NCBI RefSeq assembly: GCF_020536995.1
Contig: NC_068359.1
Location: forward strand, 107,331,257 to 107,395,256
Direction of reading: 5' to 3'
Length of the DNA stretch: 64,000 bases
Source of the DNA: Dreissena polymorpha
Lineage: Eukaryota; Mollusca; Bivalvia; Myida; Dreissenidae
Position 1 is the stretch's first letter. Each line of letters opens with the position of its first letter. Shown one piece after another: positions 35,970 to 46,900 of this stretch. The notes beneath the pieces were generated by a model. That model ran no database searches, had not been told where the DNA came from, and worked only from the letters and a program-made list of their open reading frames with translations. The position numbers and the translations under genes were made by a program.

Positions 35970-38900
35970 TCAATACACCGTCGAAGCGTTCGAAATGGTG
36001 GAGCGCTTTGTTATGGAAAAGCCCTTGTTAACGTCACCGTGTTTCTCTTCAAATTCTTTTTTTATTACATCAAAAAATGCGGAAAATATAATATTAGTGT
36101 GGTCTGTGTCTTTAATATAATTGTATTCCATGGCATTATCCCGTAAACGCTGTGTTATAATTGTAAATCCCATAACTGTATCCCCTGCAATAAAGATATG
36201 AATCTTTCATGTCATCCGAACTGTTTCTTATACTTTTGATATTTCTCCGATGTACCCACCTATGCAACCGTTTTTCGTTGAACGTGATATTCAAGTTGTT
36301 AAATGTGTATCATTTAAATCTTGTGTTATTTAATAAAAATAGCCCTCTGGATGCACATCATTACCCCTTTAGTTTAGTGCTCAACTATTTGTATCTGTTT
36401 TCATCACGCTTAATATTTTGAAGTAATAAAACGTTCAATTTCGGTCAATTTCGTTGTCTCCTATTAAGGAGACTCTCCGCACTTGAGCTGAAATTGCGGA
36501 CAGATGACTGTCCTTGTTTTTTAAATCCGCGATGTTATCTTAAAAGCCTTGACTTTTTGCGACCGGTTGTTTATCGATATGGCCAAGGTTTTCATCAACA
36601 TCATTACAACAATTAATAAATGAAACTCCATTTTGTATTAGAAGGAGAGAAATGATATGTTTTCATCATTTTGAATTCGTTTATGTAAGGGAAATATCTC
36701 TAGTCGCATTGTCCAACAATCATACAAACGACAAAATCACACGTCTAACAGAAACACCAATGAGTGATACTGGGGTTGCCGCCTTGGAACGGTCATTTTC
36801 CAATGGGGTTAGTATCGTTCTTATTGACACAAAAGCTCAATCTTAGCTAAAAGTAAAAACAATCGAAAACCATGTAAACCGACACAAACATCGACAGCAA
36901 ACGGCAAGTTTGTCTTTATAAAATAAATATAGAAAAAACAATGTTAAATATTTTTATAATTTAAAAAATAAACATTAATTGCTATCAATGGCTTTTAAGT
37001 ATAAAACCAATGACTGTTTGCTTCCCATATCAGCAAAAGGCAATTGAACTCATCAAGGCTTTCAACTAAATAACATTTCCGGAATGAGTACGGAAAATAT
37101 GTCCTCATTTAAATACAAACCAAGTAAATATTCAGCTTTACAAACATGAGTGAAATCTTATTTTAGCATGAAGTGTTGGACTGATAAAAAAAACTGCTTC
37201 ACCCATGTACCAATAACTAGGTCAAAAACAGCGTCCTCAAGAACCGTTAAGAGACGATGGAAAGTTTTACAATCAATAAGTGTCAAGCTTAAAAAACTTG
37301 GTGACTGAATAAATGAATATATTATCTCAAATCTGATTTTAAGGTCAAATCCTGATCGCAAAATCAAGCAAAATACAGTGGGCGATGGACAAACAAGAAA
37401 ACATCCTGTTGGTTTTGAAAAAAACAACTCTTGATCACTTAGAAGATATTAAGTACTTTAATCAGTCGTTCAGATGTTAAAGATAATAACGCGGATCTCT
37501 CGATCACCGATCCTTTATATTTAATGCGTTCCCATTTACAATAATACCACTTAAGCTACGCGTTTATCCGTGTTTTAAATCAGTCGTGTGAACGTTTATA
37601 AGATCAAGTCACGGATCTCCTGATCACCATACACTTACCATACATTCATATCTCATAAATTCCAAAGGTCATTATCTGATCCCACTAAAAACGCACGTGT
37701 TCCATCGATTTGTCACTTAGAATACGGATTTGAAAAGTTGTTTTCTATTTAACGTGAAAGAGACAAGAGCGTTTGTTTATGGTTTGTTTTTATTGATTAA
37801 TACCCACAGCATTGTTAGTAACATATTTGATTTGATTGCATTTCCCTTAGTCATGCTATTGGCGTCGCTTTGGAGAGCTGCGACTAGTATGCAATGCATT
37901 TTTTTCTCTTATGGGATGAGAAGTTATTTTACGGATCAATTTATATATTTTTGTTTTAAGAATATCTTGCATAGTGGTGATTTTTTGTGTAAATTAGTGT
38001 AAAAAAGTACTGCATTTGTGGCTATGACATTCTTTTACATTATTTATTGCCAATAAGGCAAAGCTTATTGTTTTAATTAATAACTGATCCACAACTGATC
38101 ACAGGGGGAAGATCACAGGGACTGGTCAAATACGCGAAACTTTCTGGTTTTGTATAAAAACCGAACATAATCAAAATATATTTATTTTATGGTTTTTCTA
38201 ATTTGCGTTTTTAGTGGAGAATCAATGCAGTACGATATTTGACGACCTATCGCGCAAGCAAGTTTATTGGAAGGCGTAGTGGTACGAAAACGTACAATGT
38301 ATTATCGCTATACACAACTTCACCAAATAGCAGTACATAAATGATGTCAGCCGGAATAGCTCAGTTGGGAGAGCGTTAGACTGAAGTTGTTTACGCAACA
38401 ATCATCTAAAGGCCCCCGGTTCAATCCCGGGTTCCGGCACGAACGGAACAGTTCTGCGGCTGACAATTTTTTTCAGGCAGGTTAATAAATATAATCAAGC
38501 TTATTTTATGTTGACATTTTAAAATAGACAGCCATAAAAATACATGGATAATTGATGTGTTGTTTGCATTTATTTGTAAATATAAAAACACGTGTATTTT
38601 TAATAAGATATTTAAGGGATGTAAGAAATTTTAATTAACGTTGTCACCACGTTGCATCCATTAATTTTAATAAAAATGTCCAATTGTAGTAAAATGGATT
38701 TAAAAATATCTACATTAAATAAAGCTTAATTATATTTATTAACCTGACTGAAACAAATGTCAGCCGCCGAACTGTTCCATTCGTGCCGGAACCCGGGATT
38801 GAACCGTGGGTCTTTACATGACTGTTGCGTAAACAACTTCAGTCTAACGCTCTCCCAACTGAGCTATTCTGGCTGACATTCACTTATGTACTGCTATATG

Positions 38901-41900
38901 GTGAAGTTGTGTATAGCGATCGTTATTATATGTATATTAATAAACTAATACATTGTACGTTTTCGTACCACTACGCCTTCCAATAAACTTGCTTGCGCGA
39001 AAGGTCGTCATATATCGTACTACATTGATTCTCTACTAAATAAGCAAATTAGAAAAACCACAAAATAAATATATTTTGATTATGTTTTGTTTTTATACAA
39101 AACATCATTTGTTTTTATACAAAACCAGAAAGTTTCGCGTATTTGCCCAGTCCCTGTGATCTTTCCCCTGTGATCAGTTGTGGATCAGTTATTAATTAAA
39201 ACAATTAGCTTTGCATTATTGGCAATAAATGTTGTAATAAATGTAATAGGCACAAATGCATGACTTATTTACACTAATTTACACAAAAAATTACCATTAT
39301 ACAAGATATTCTTAAAACAAAAATATATACATTGATCCGTAAAATAACTTCTCCTCCCATAAGCGAAAACAAAATGCATTACATACTAGTCGCCGCCCTT
39401 CAGGGCGACGCCAACTATACAATTGCCTTTTAGCCAATTGCTGTTGCTGATCTCGTTCGCTTAAGTATCAATTATAACAAAACAATTATCCGACGCAGAC
39501 TGCTGACGATCCGTTCTTGAAGAAAGAACGAAAAAAGAAAGAAGAAAAAAAGCATTCTGGAATATATATCATCCATGATAAAATTAAAATTCACTTTATT
39601 TGAAGTAGTTGTACACTGATCATTTGCCTATAATTGGGAAATTAAAATTATTAAAAAATAATTGAATTATGTTTATTTAAAATTAAAATTCACTTTATTT
39701 GAAGTAGTTGTACACTCATCTTTTGCCAATAATTGGATTATTAAAATTATTTTTAAAAATAATTGAATTACGTTTATATTTATATAATTAAGTATGTGTT
39801 GGCATATACTGTGTTACAATTGTGGTGTAGCTCTCGGTGATAACGAATGCCTATTGGCAATATTCTCGATCGCTGCTACAATTGGATTCTATAGGCAAGG
39901 GTGATTCGATCGCCGCTACAATTGGATTCTATAGGCAAGGGTGATTCGATCGCCGCCACAATTAAATTCTATAGGCAAGGGTGATTCGATCGCCGCTACA
40001 ATTGTATTCTATAGGCAAGGGTGATTCGATCGCCGCTACAATTGGATTCTACAGGCAAGGGTGATACGGATGGTCTTCTGTAGATCCTCCATCATTCCGT
40101 ACAGGATCTCCTGCATACTCACAGTTCAAACCGTACATTTGAACTCAGAAGTTAACCAATTTGTGCCTAGTTAACTCTCCCATCCTTCTAAATTGGATCA
40201 ATTTATTTTCAAAATTACAGAAATTCCTTTAAGCAAACAGAGCAGACCTGATGAGACGCCGCATCATGCGGCGTCTCATCTGGGTCTTCGCTGTTTGCCA
40301 AGGCCTTTTTTTCTAGACGCTAGGCACAAATGGGTTAATGGTGATTATACGTGTCATTTGAGGAAAATGGATGCCCATGTGTTATCATAAACAGAGTTTG
40401 TAAGACTTTGTGAAACATCAGCAAAACCAAACCAAAGCGAAATACAAAGAAGCACATACAAAAAATACTTGACCATAAAATAATAACAATCAAACATAAA
40501 AAAGTTATATATTTAAAAACAAAACGTGCATAACGCAAACTTACATTATGGATAGTTTCATTATCAAATTGTTAATGCATGTTAATGCAGTATTCGTTTA
40601 ATACATATATATTCAGGGCTGTTAACCAAATGGACTTCTCAACAGTCATTAATTCCACCAGGGTAGAATTATGGTTTCCAAATGTGTCCACGTTGTGCCT
40701 CCGAGTTATTAATTAAGTTAGTATCGTTACAATATGACTCTGTATTGTACATTATATGACTGACGTGTAATTGTTTTTTATTCGTGCTGTTTGGTTCGTT
40801 GTTATATGATCGCCACTCATTTCTAGATTTTTTTTAATTTCTCGCTCATATGATTTCTATTTTTAAGAAATTTATATAATATTGGATATTATCAACACAC
40901 ATTGCACTCAAATGTTGTTGTTTTTGTGTTATGCCTCGAATCCCTAGCAACACTTTGCTTGTTTCGTACAAACATAGATATCTTTCGGTTTGTGGCCATG
41001 AGTTCGGCTGAATACAGCTATAAATAATTCAAAATTTACACGAAACTATTGATGTTTTCGTTGATGCTGTTGAAAGTAACATCGATATTGATAATTAGTT
41101 AACGACACGGGCGATCAATTAAATCTGATTATTTATAAGCCTTTTGGTCTTCATGGTTTTCAAGCAATTTGTACAAGTTGAAAGAATATATAAAGGCCAT
41201 ATGTTCCGTAAATACGCTAGTAAAGTGTTTTCCAAATATTAATTTTCTGAGTTTTTACTATTAGATTCAATAGCACAGTCGTTTTATGTTACGTTTCAAC
41301 GAGAAAGCGACGATGGAGATTGATTTTGATGTGACTTCAGTAATGGACATTAGCACTAACGTAGTGTATCTATTATACGAACATGGTAGTTTAATGCCAC
41401 GGTCATTCATAGCAATGACGACAAGCTTTAAAGCCTCTATAACGGTCAAAAATCAACGACAATTTCGTAATATATTTCGTTAAATAAAGTTAACATAAAA
41501 ATAATAAGTGTTCCTCATAGTAATACCAAAATTTCTTCGTTAGATGTGCTCTGGTAACATAGATTTGTGTAGATACAAAATGCTCCTTTTTATTTATTTG
41601 TGACACAATTAATTCCATTTTAATTTCCCGCAAATATACCTATTCATACGACACGCGAACACTAAAATGGTACCATGTTAGTGTTCATGTGTCGTATGAT
41701 TAGATATCGTTGCGGGAAATTAAAATGGAATTAAATATGCAAAAAAACTAGCATTTTGTATCTACAAACATCTATGCTACTGGACCTCATCTGGCGTTGA
41801 CATTTCGGCAATTGCCTTTAAGAACACTCATTTTAAGTGTTTTAACTTTATTTAACGAAATATTGTACGAATTTTTCGTTGATTTTGAGTAGTATTTGGC

Positions 41901-42492
41901 ATAATTTTCACAGACTAAAGCAAATGAATTTAAATTAAAATAACACAGACGTTGACGCATGTGTGTATTTTTATGTTTATTTGATTTGTGAAAGATGAGG
42001 GCCATATACCCATATAAAATGACGGCGCGATTCATAATGCATGCCAGTGGCGCAGTTCAGCCAAGTTTAGTACGGTATTAACAATATTTATGTTCGGAGG
42101 AAACTGTACATCTTTGTAAACTTAGTTTTTCGATAATCAGACGACCAGGCGAGCAGAAAATAGTTCAACCAAAAGCAACTGTAACCCAATTGCATACAAA
42201 ATAAACCAATAGAAAACAAAAAGAAAACTTCAGCGACCAAGTTTTATTGTACTGACCGGACTTGGTCTTCGTATTACGGCGGGATTTAAAGTTATGGAAG
42301 CCAAAATAAAACTTAACCTTATAACAAAAATACGGAGCATTAACTTAAAAATTGTACTCAAAGATAAGAAATTAGTGTGTTAAGAGCGCAGTCAATATTC
42401 ATTGAAAAATTATGATTGTTAAAACGGACATTGGTATATTGTTATGTGTCCTTACTTTGTTTATCCAAAATGCCTCTCACTCTGGACTCCAT
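35970..42492 (-). CDS. Tentative two-exon gene, 83-aa hypothetical protein
   Basis: The last exon (35970-36184) has a good acceptor (CTTTATTGCAG) and 70 codons to TGA: DTVMGFTIITQRLRDNAM onward, ending ITKRSTISNASTVY. The only start exon I can fit is 42456-42492 (MESRVRGILDKQ, donor AAA/GTAAGG), which joins in phase to give 83 residues with no signal peptide or membrane segment. The intron would be 6.3 kb and contain the tRNA palindrome. I recognise no family. The terminal exon is moderately supported. The first exon is a guess, and intermediate exons may have been missed. Confidence 0.35.
36190..37850. other. Putative intron, no feature seen
   Basis: AT-rich sequence without recognisable element or exon; open frames here are short and unconvincing. 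Confidence 0.4.
38350..38439 (+). tRNA. tRNA-Phe (anticodon GAA) with 17-nt intron
   Basis: The cloverleaf is complete without mismatches: acceptor GCCGGAA/TTCCGGC, D stem GCTC/GAGC with loop AGTTGGGA, anticodon stem TTAGA/TCTAA with loop CTGAAGA, and T stem CCCGG/CCGGG with loop TTCAATC. A 17-nt intron (38387-38403, TTGTTTACGCAACAATC) follows base 37, the standard site for nuclear tRNA introns, and can form its own TTGTT/AACAA stem. Removing it leaves 73 nt including A73. A T-run (38466-38472) serves as pol III terminator. CCA is not encoded, as expected for a nuclear gene. Confidence 0.88.
38464..38472 (+). terminator. pol III T-run after tRNA-Phe
   Basis: AATTTTTTT begins about 25 bases after the tRNA 3' end. 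Nothing else nearby would end pol III transcription. Confidence 0.6.
38784..38873 (-). pseudogene. Decayed tRNA-Phe copy in the other palindrome arm
   Basis: It has the same 90-nt layout, including the 17-base insert (TTGTTTACGCAACAGTC), but with changes that break pairs: the acceptor 5' strand reads GCCAGAA (A-C at pair 4), the anticodon 3' stem reads TGTAA, and the T stem reads CACGG opposite CCGGG. Probably a pseudogene. It points toward the intact copy. Confidence 0.8.
39580..39775. repeat. Two tandem copies of a 97-bp unit
   Basis: AAAATTCACTTTATTTGAAG is followed by TAGTTGTACACT and then an AATTGG-ATTAAAATTATT stretch, repeated once with about 8 percent change. Non-coding. Confidence 0.85.
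39867..40066. repeat. 40-bp minisatellite, 5 units
   Basis: The unit reads GATTCGATCGCCGCTACAAT then TGGATTCTATAGGCAAGGGT. Phase is perfect over 200 bp with only a few substitutions, implying a recent expansion. Confidence 0.93.
40152..40338. mobile_element. TTAA-bounded hairpin MITE, 187 bp
   Basis: TTAACCAATTTGTGCCTAG and CTAGGCACAAATGGGTTAA form 19-bp terminal inverted repeats. An internal hairpin (40233-40301) has GCAAACAG/CTGTTTGC ends and a perfect core GAGACGCCGCATCATGCGGC, then GTCTC. It is the same family as 9847-9957. The sharp core suggests a young copy. Confidence 0.85.
40340..41445. other. Putative intron, no gene seen
   Basis: AT-rich sequence between two small elements. The open frame 41286-41483 overlaps the left arm of the following foldback and looks accidental. 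Confidence 0.4.
41448..41890. mobile_element. Foldback element, about 443 bp
   Basis: Arms of about 215 bp fold around about 41665 (AATGGTACCATGTTAG region). Colinear inverted blocks include AAAATCAACGA, TATTTCGTTAAATAAAGTTA, CAAAATGCTCC versus CTAGCATTTTG, and TAATTTCCCGCAA. There is no internal gene. A loop of nearly zero length is unusual for TIR elements and common in foldbacks. Confidence 0.8.
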
Positions 42493-42604
42493 GTTTTTCC
42501 ACGGAGCGGAACGATTGTCAAACACGGTTGAGATAACGTTGAGGCAAGATGCCCTGATAATTTTCCTTGGAATCTAACAAAGTCCGTCTAAATAGAATTC
42601 CATT

Positions 42605-42790
42605 AAAGGTCGCCGAGACGTCTGCCTAGCGATGGGGAGGAAACGGGTTCGATCCCCACTAAGGGAGTGTTCCTAATATCTCCCCTCAAGACACCAAGTA
42701 CTGATTCTAGGCCCAGGAAACAGACTCGAGAGCGTTTCAATAAGCCTGAAGCACTCGATTCAGTCGAGCTAAAATAAATAGGTTTAAACC
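42605..42790 (+). mobile_element. tRNA-derived SINE
   Basis: The head is tRNA-like with a clear B box (GGTTCGATCCC, 42646-42656) and a weaker A-box region at about 42608-42625. The body includes CAAGTACTGATTCTAG and CCCAGGAAACAGACTCGAGAG, and the 3' end is CTAAAATAAATAGGTTTAAA. It matches the layout of SINEs I associate with bivalves. No closed cloverleaf, so not a tRNA gene. Confidence 0.75.
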
Positions 42791-42799
42791 AAACAAAAA

Positions 42800-43719
42800 C
42801 AATTCATGAATAGAATTACCTTGTGTTTTATGTCAAAACTGATCCCCTTAATGCATGTTTAACATTTCAGTTCTACACGTCCAAGTCTATTCAAACAACA
42901 TTTTGTTTAACTCGATATTCTTAATGCAAACGTTACTGATTTGCTATATAAACATTTTAAACGCATGCAAAACATGACACAATAAAATTATGAACTTATG
43001 TGCTTAGTATCAAATCAAACAATATGTATAAGAATCACATTTGGCACAATAAAAGCTTTAATCTTAACATGATAAAATAGTAAATATTGCGTATTGAACA
43101 TAGCTCAAGCGATTCATTTTATTACTATCAAACTCGCTTTTTAATTAAAAGTACTAGACATGTGTTGTTATGAAAAATATATATGTTGAGGCATTGATCA
43201 AAATAAACATATACAATAACTATATAATAAATAAAATAACAATGCACAAATATATTATGTATTCAATTGTTTCGGTAATTGAAAAATACTATTTTAAAAA
43301 TAGTTTGAAACAATTGATAGTATATAAGATATTTGTAACTCAGACATATACCAAAAGAATATATTAATGGATTTAAGCAAATAAAACATTTTAATATATA
43401 TCGCAATTTTAGAGATAGCACATGCATACAAATTAAACAAGTTGCATTTCGTTCTTTATGAAACCTAATAAAAGTCTGCATGAAAACCCCAAAGGGACAA
43501 ACATTGTTGGCTCATCCAAATTTAGGAAGGATACATGAGCTTAATTTGCAAATTATGAAAGAATTGCTTTGTTTTGGTATGGTGTAAAATCGGCTGAAAT
43601 AAAACAATAGCGCTGTTTGACGTGTGTATCACTGCTCTTGGATATCAAGTTAAATCATCAGTCAGAAAATAACATTAAGTTATAAGTTATAAAAGTCAAC
43701 AAGAGATAAGGCGAGTGTT
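42800..43719. other. Region downstream of the transporter's distal last exon
   Basis: Presumed 3' UTR and flank of the SLC7A gene, very AT-rich. No further exon recognised. Confidence 0.4.
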
Positions 43720-43922
43720 CTACGCTGGATGACTGCTATCTTCTCCCTCCCTCGACGTCGACGCTACGTGCCCTCCTACTACGTTGACGTTCACCGCTAA
43801 TTGCTTCTCGTCAAACTTTGCATGGCCGTTCACCGAAAAGACGTGAACGTTCTCAGCCGTGGCGGGATGGGGCAGACCCTCGACGCTGTGCCGAATACCA
43901 TACAGGAAGTAGATCAAAAATC
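43720..43922 (-). CDS. SLC7A: SLC7A alternative last exon, distal (tail ...[10 protein letters not shown])
   Basis: The acceptor TTATATTCAG precedes GA TTT TTG, in the same phase as the proximal exon. It encodes [16 protein letters not shown], closer to the usual CAT ending YGIRHSxE, then a different tail of about 51 residues ([16 protein letters not shown]...) to TAG. The two exons are paralogous over about 15 residues and unrelated after that, so they look like a duplicated terminal exon used alternatively. Confidence 0.85.
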
Positions 43923-46900
43923 CTGAATATAAAGTAAAATAAACATATATGTAACGTGTTAAAATAATAAGTGCAGAGCAAGCTGCAAGTGTCTAATGTT
44001 TCTTGTTTATTAGCTGACAGGACCATCGTACATTTAAAATATATTGTAAATATTAGAGTGAACTTACTTTAATTTGCAAGTAAAAAAATAATGGTTTATT
44101 TAATAGTTGATTTTTTAATATTCTTGAAATAGGATAGACAACTTTACATGGAATTCAAACTTAGTGACGCACTTTTAGAATTTACAAATGATGCTAGTAT
44201 GAAAGTATATGTGGTATTTGATATCGAAACTGTATTTTAATAAGTCAATGAATTGAAGCTTGAATTTGACATTTGAAAGGTAACACTTAAGAAACAGTTG
44301 AATGAATTCATATCCTTCTTTAAAAGGCAAAAGGCAGATCACACATATGATGTTAAGGATGTTCCACGGATAAATAATGTGTATTGGTCAAATTTTTTCC
44401 TTCATGAATTGACATTTTTGCCTTGTTATAGAACATGAAACGATTTGTTTTAGATCAGAGATAAATTACAGTAATTAATTTTACTGTCAAGGCCTTGTGT
44501 GATAAAAATGATAATTGTATAATTCTTGTAAAACGGTTCTTGGCAAAACTTACAAATATGTGTCAAAAAGATAGTAAATATGTACATTGTCTTCATGCAT
44601 GAAAACTTCAGTACAAAATTACATAAATTTAATTTGAAATGTAAACTGATGAGAAAGAAAAGAGAACAGAATCCCAGTAATGCTCTAACAATTTACACAA
44701 ATCCTGATATCAAAAAATGCTAATACACGTATTAAATAAATGCGCAATTTATTGAATAAACCCAGCATCATAGCATCATACAAGCAAAAGATTTAGATAA
44801 AATTTCAGAGATCGAAGCACACAGCATGTCAAAAATTAAACAATTACATAAGGGTAAGGATCAGTCATCAGACAGATATTCAACCCTTCTCGCTCCGTAA
44901 TCCCCATTAACATCGCCATCACTATCAGACGCTTGGCTTGCATCCAGAATGGTCAGGTCCAGGTAGCTGGTTTGGGTGTCTGCGCTACTGTGCCATATAC
45001 CGTAGGAGAAATATATGAGGAAGCCTGGAAAGCAAGGTAGTACTTGGCAAGGAAAGGGAAGGCAGTGCTCAGAGTTGCATCGTATCGAGCTTTTTTATGT
45101 TGATCTTTCTTAAAAGCGGGTACATCAAATCTTAAGGAAACAAAACCAAACAGAAACTAGAGCTTTGTCACAGACGTGACGAATACCCCCACATGCCGCA
45201 TTGACACATAATATTTTGCATGTTGTCTTCACAAAAAACAGCGGACACCATGCTCAATTTTTAAAACGCACTAAGTGACCCTTGACCTAGTTTTTGACCC
45301 AGAAAGGCCCATGTTCTAACTTGGGCTTAAGATCAAGTACATAAAACTTCTGACCAAGTTTGGTGAAGATCGGATGTAAACTACTTGAATTAGAGAGCGG
45401 ACACCATGCTCAATGTTAAAAAACGCACTAAGTGACCCCGTGGCCTAGTTTTAGGCCCGGAATGGCCCATGTTCAAACTTGTCCTAAAGATCATTTAGAT
45501 AAAACTTGTGACCAAGTTTGGTGAGGATTGGATGAAAACTACTTGAATTAGAGAGCGGACAGCATGGTGAGGTTTAAAACGCACTAAGATACCCTGTGAC
45601 CTAGTTTTTGACCCGGCATGACCCATATTCAAACTTGACCTAGACATCATCTAGATACAACTTCTGACCATGTTTGGTGAAGATTGGATGAAAACTTCTT
45701 GAATTAGAGAGCGGACAACATTGTGATGTTTAAAACGCACTTAGTGACCCCGTGACCTTGTTTTTGACCCGGCATGACCCATATTCAAACTTGCCCTAGA
45801 CATTATCAAGATACAACTTCTGACCAATTTTGGTGAAGATTGGATAAAAACAACTTGAATTAGAGAGCGGACAACATGGTGAGGTTTAAAACACACTAAG
45901 TGACCCCGTGACCTAGTTTTTGACCCGGCATGGCCCATGTTCGAACTTGACCTACACATCATCTAGTTACAACTTCAGACCAAGTGTGGTGAAGATCGGA
46001 TTTAATTTACTTGAAATAGAGAGCGGACACCATGCTCAATGTGTAAAATGTACTTCGTGACTCTGTGACCTAGTTTTTGATCTGGCATGGCCAATGTTCG
46101 AACTTGGCCTTCAGATCATCTAGATAAAACTTCTGACCAAGTTTGGTGAAGATCGGATGAAAACTACTTGAATAAGAGAGAGGACACCATGCTGAATGTT
46201 AAAAAACGCACTAAATGACCCCGTGACCTAGTTTTTGACCCGGAAATGGCCCATGTTCGAACTTGGCCTTTAGATCATCTAGATACAACTTCTGACCAAG
46301 TTTGGTGAAGATTGGATGAAAAGTACTTGAATTAGAGAGCGGACAACATGCTCAATGTTTAAAACGCACTAAGTGACCCCGTAACCTAGTTTTTGACCCG
46401 GCAAGGCCCATGTTTGAACTTGGCCTTGAGATCATCTAGATACAACTTCTGACCAAGTTTGGTGAAGATCGGATGAAAACTACTTGAATTAGAGAGCGGA
46501 CAACATGCTGAATATTTAAAACGCACTAAGTGACCCCGTGACCTAGTTTTTGACCCGGCAAGGCCCATGTTCGAACTTGGCCTAGACATCATGTAGATAC
46601 AACTTCTTACCAAGTTTGGTGAAGATTGGATGAAAACTACTTGAATTAGAGAGCGGACAGTTAATACGGACCGACAGACAGACCGACAGACCGACCGACC
46701 AACGGACAGACAGACAAGTTCACTCCTATATACCCCCCTAAACTTCGTTTGTGGGGCTATAAAAAATGGCCATTTATAACATACTAGAATACAAGTTCTA
46801 AAGAAGTGGTGCCAGACGCTATAAAAAATTGCAAATACTTTTCGTTTGCAGTCGAAAAGTGCGACACTTAGACACAATTTTTAATTGTGCCACAAACACG

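Larger units (their letters stand above)
37853..39418. repeat. 1.57 kb palindrome carrying two convergent tRNA-Phe copies
   Basis: The left half (from GGCGTCGCTTTGG at about 37861) matches the reverse complement of the right half (ending GCGACGCCAACTATAC). Colinear shared blocks include GACTAGTATGCAATGCATTT, ATTTTACGGATCAAT, TTAATTAATAACTGATCCAC, CGTACCACTACGCCTTCC and the tRNA. The symmetry centre is about 38635. Arms are roughly 85-90 percent alike by eye, with short indels. There is no TIR transposase, so it is either an inverted duplication or a foldback element that captured a tRNA. Confidence 0.85.

Noticed and set aside
42605-42680. tRNA gene at the head of the SINE
   Set aside because: Only the B box is sound. 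The A box and stems are degenerate, and the tail is that of a SINE.
45741-46877. Minus-strand frames with [16 protein letters not shown] repeats
   Set aside because: Translation of the 157-bp array of the dispersed element.
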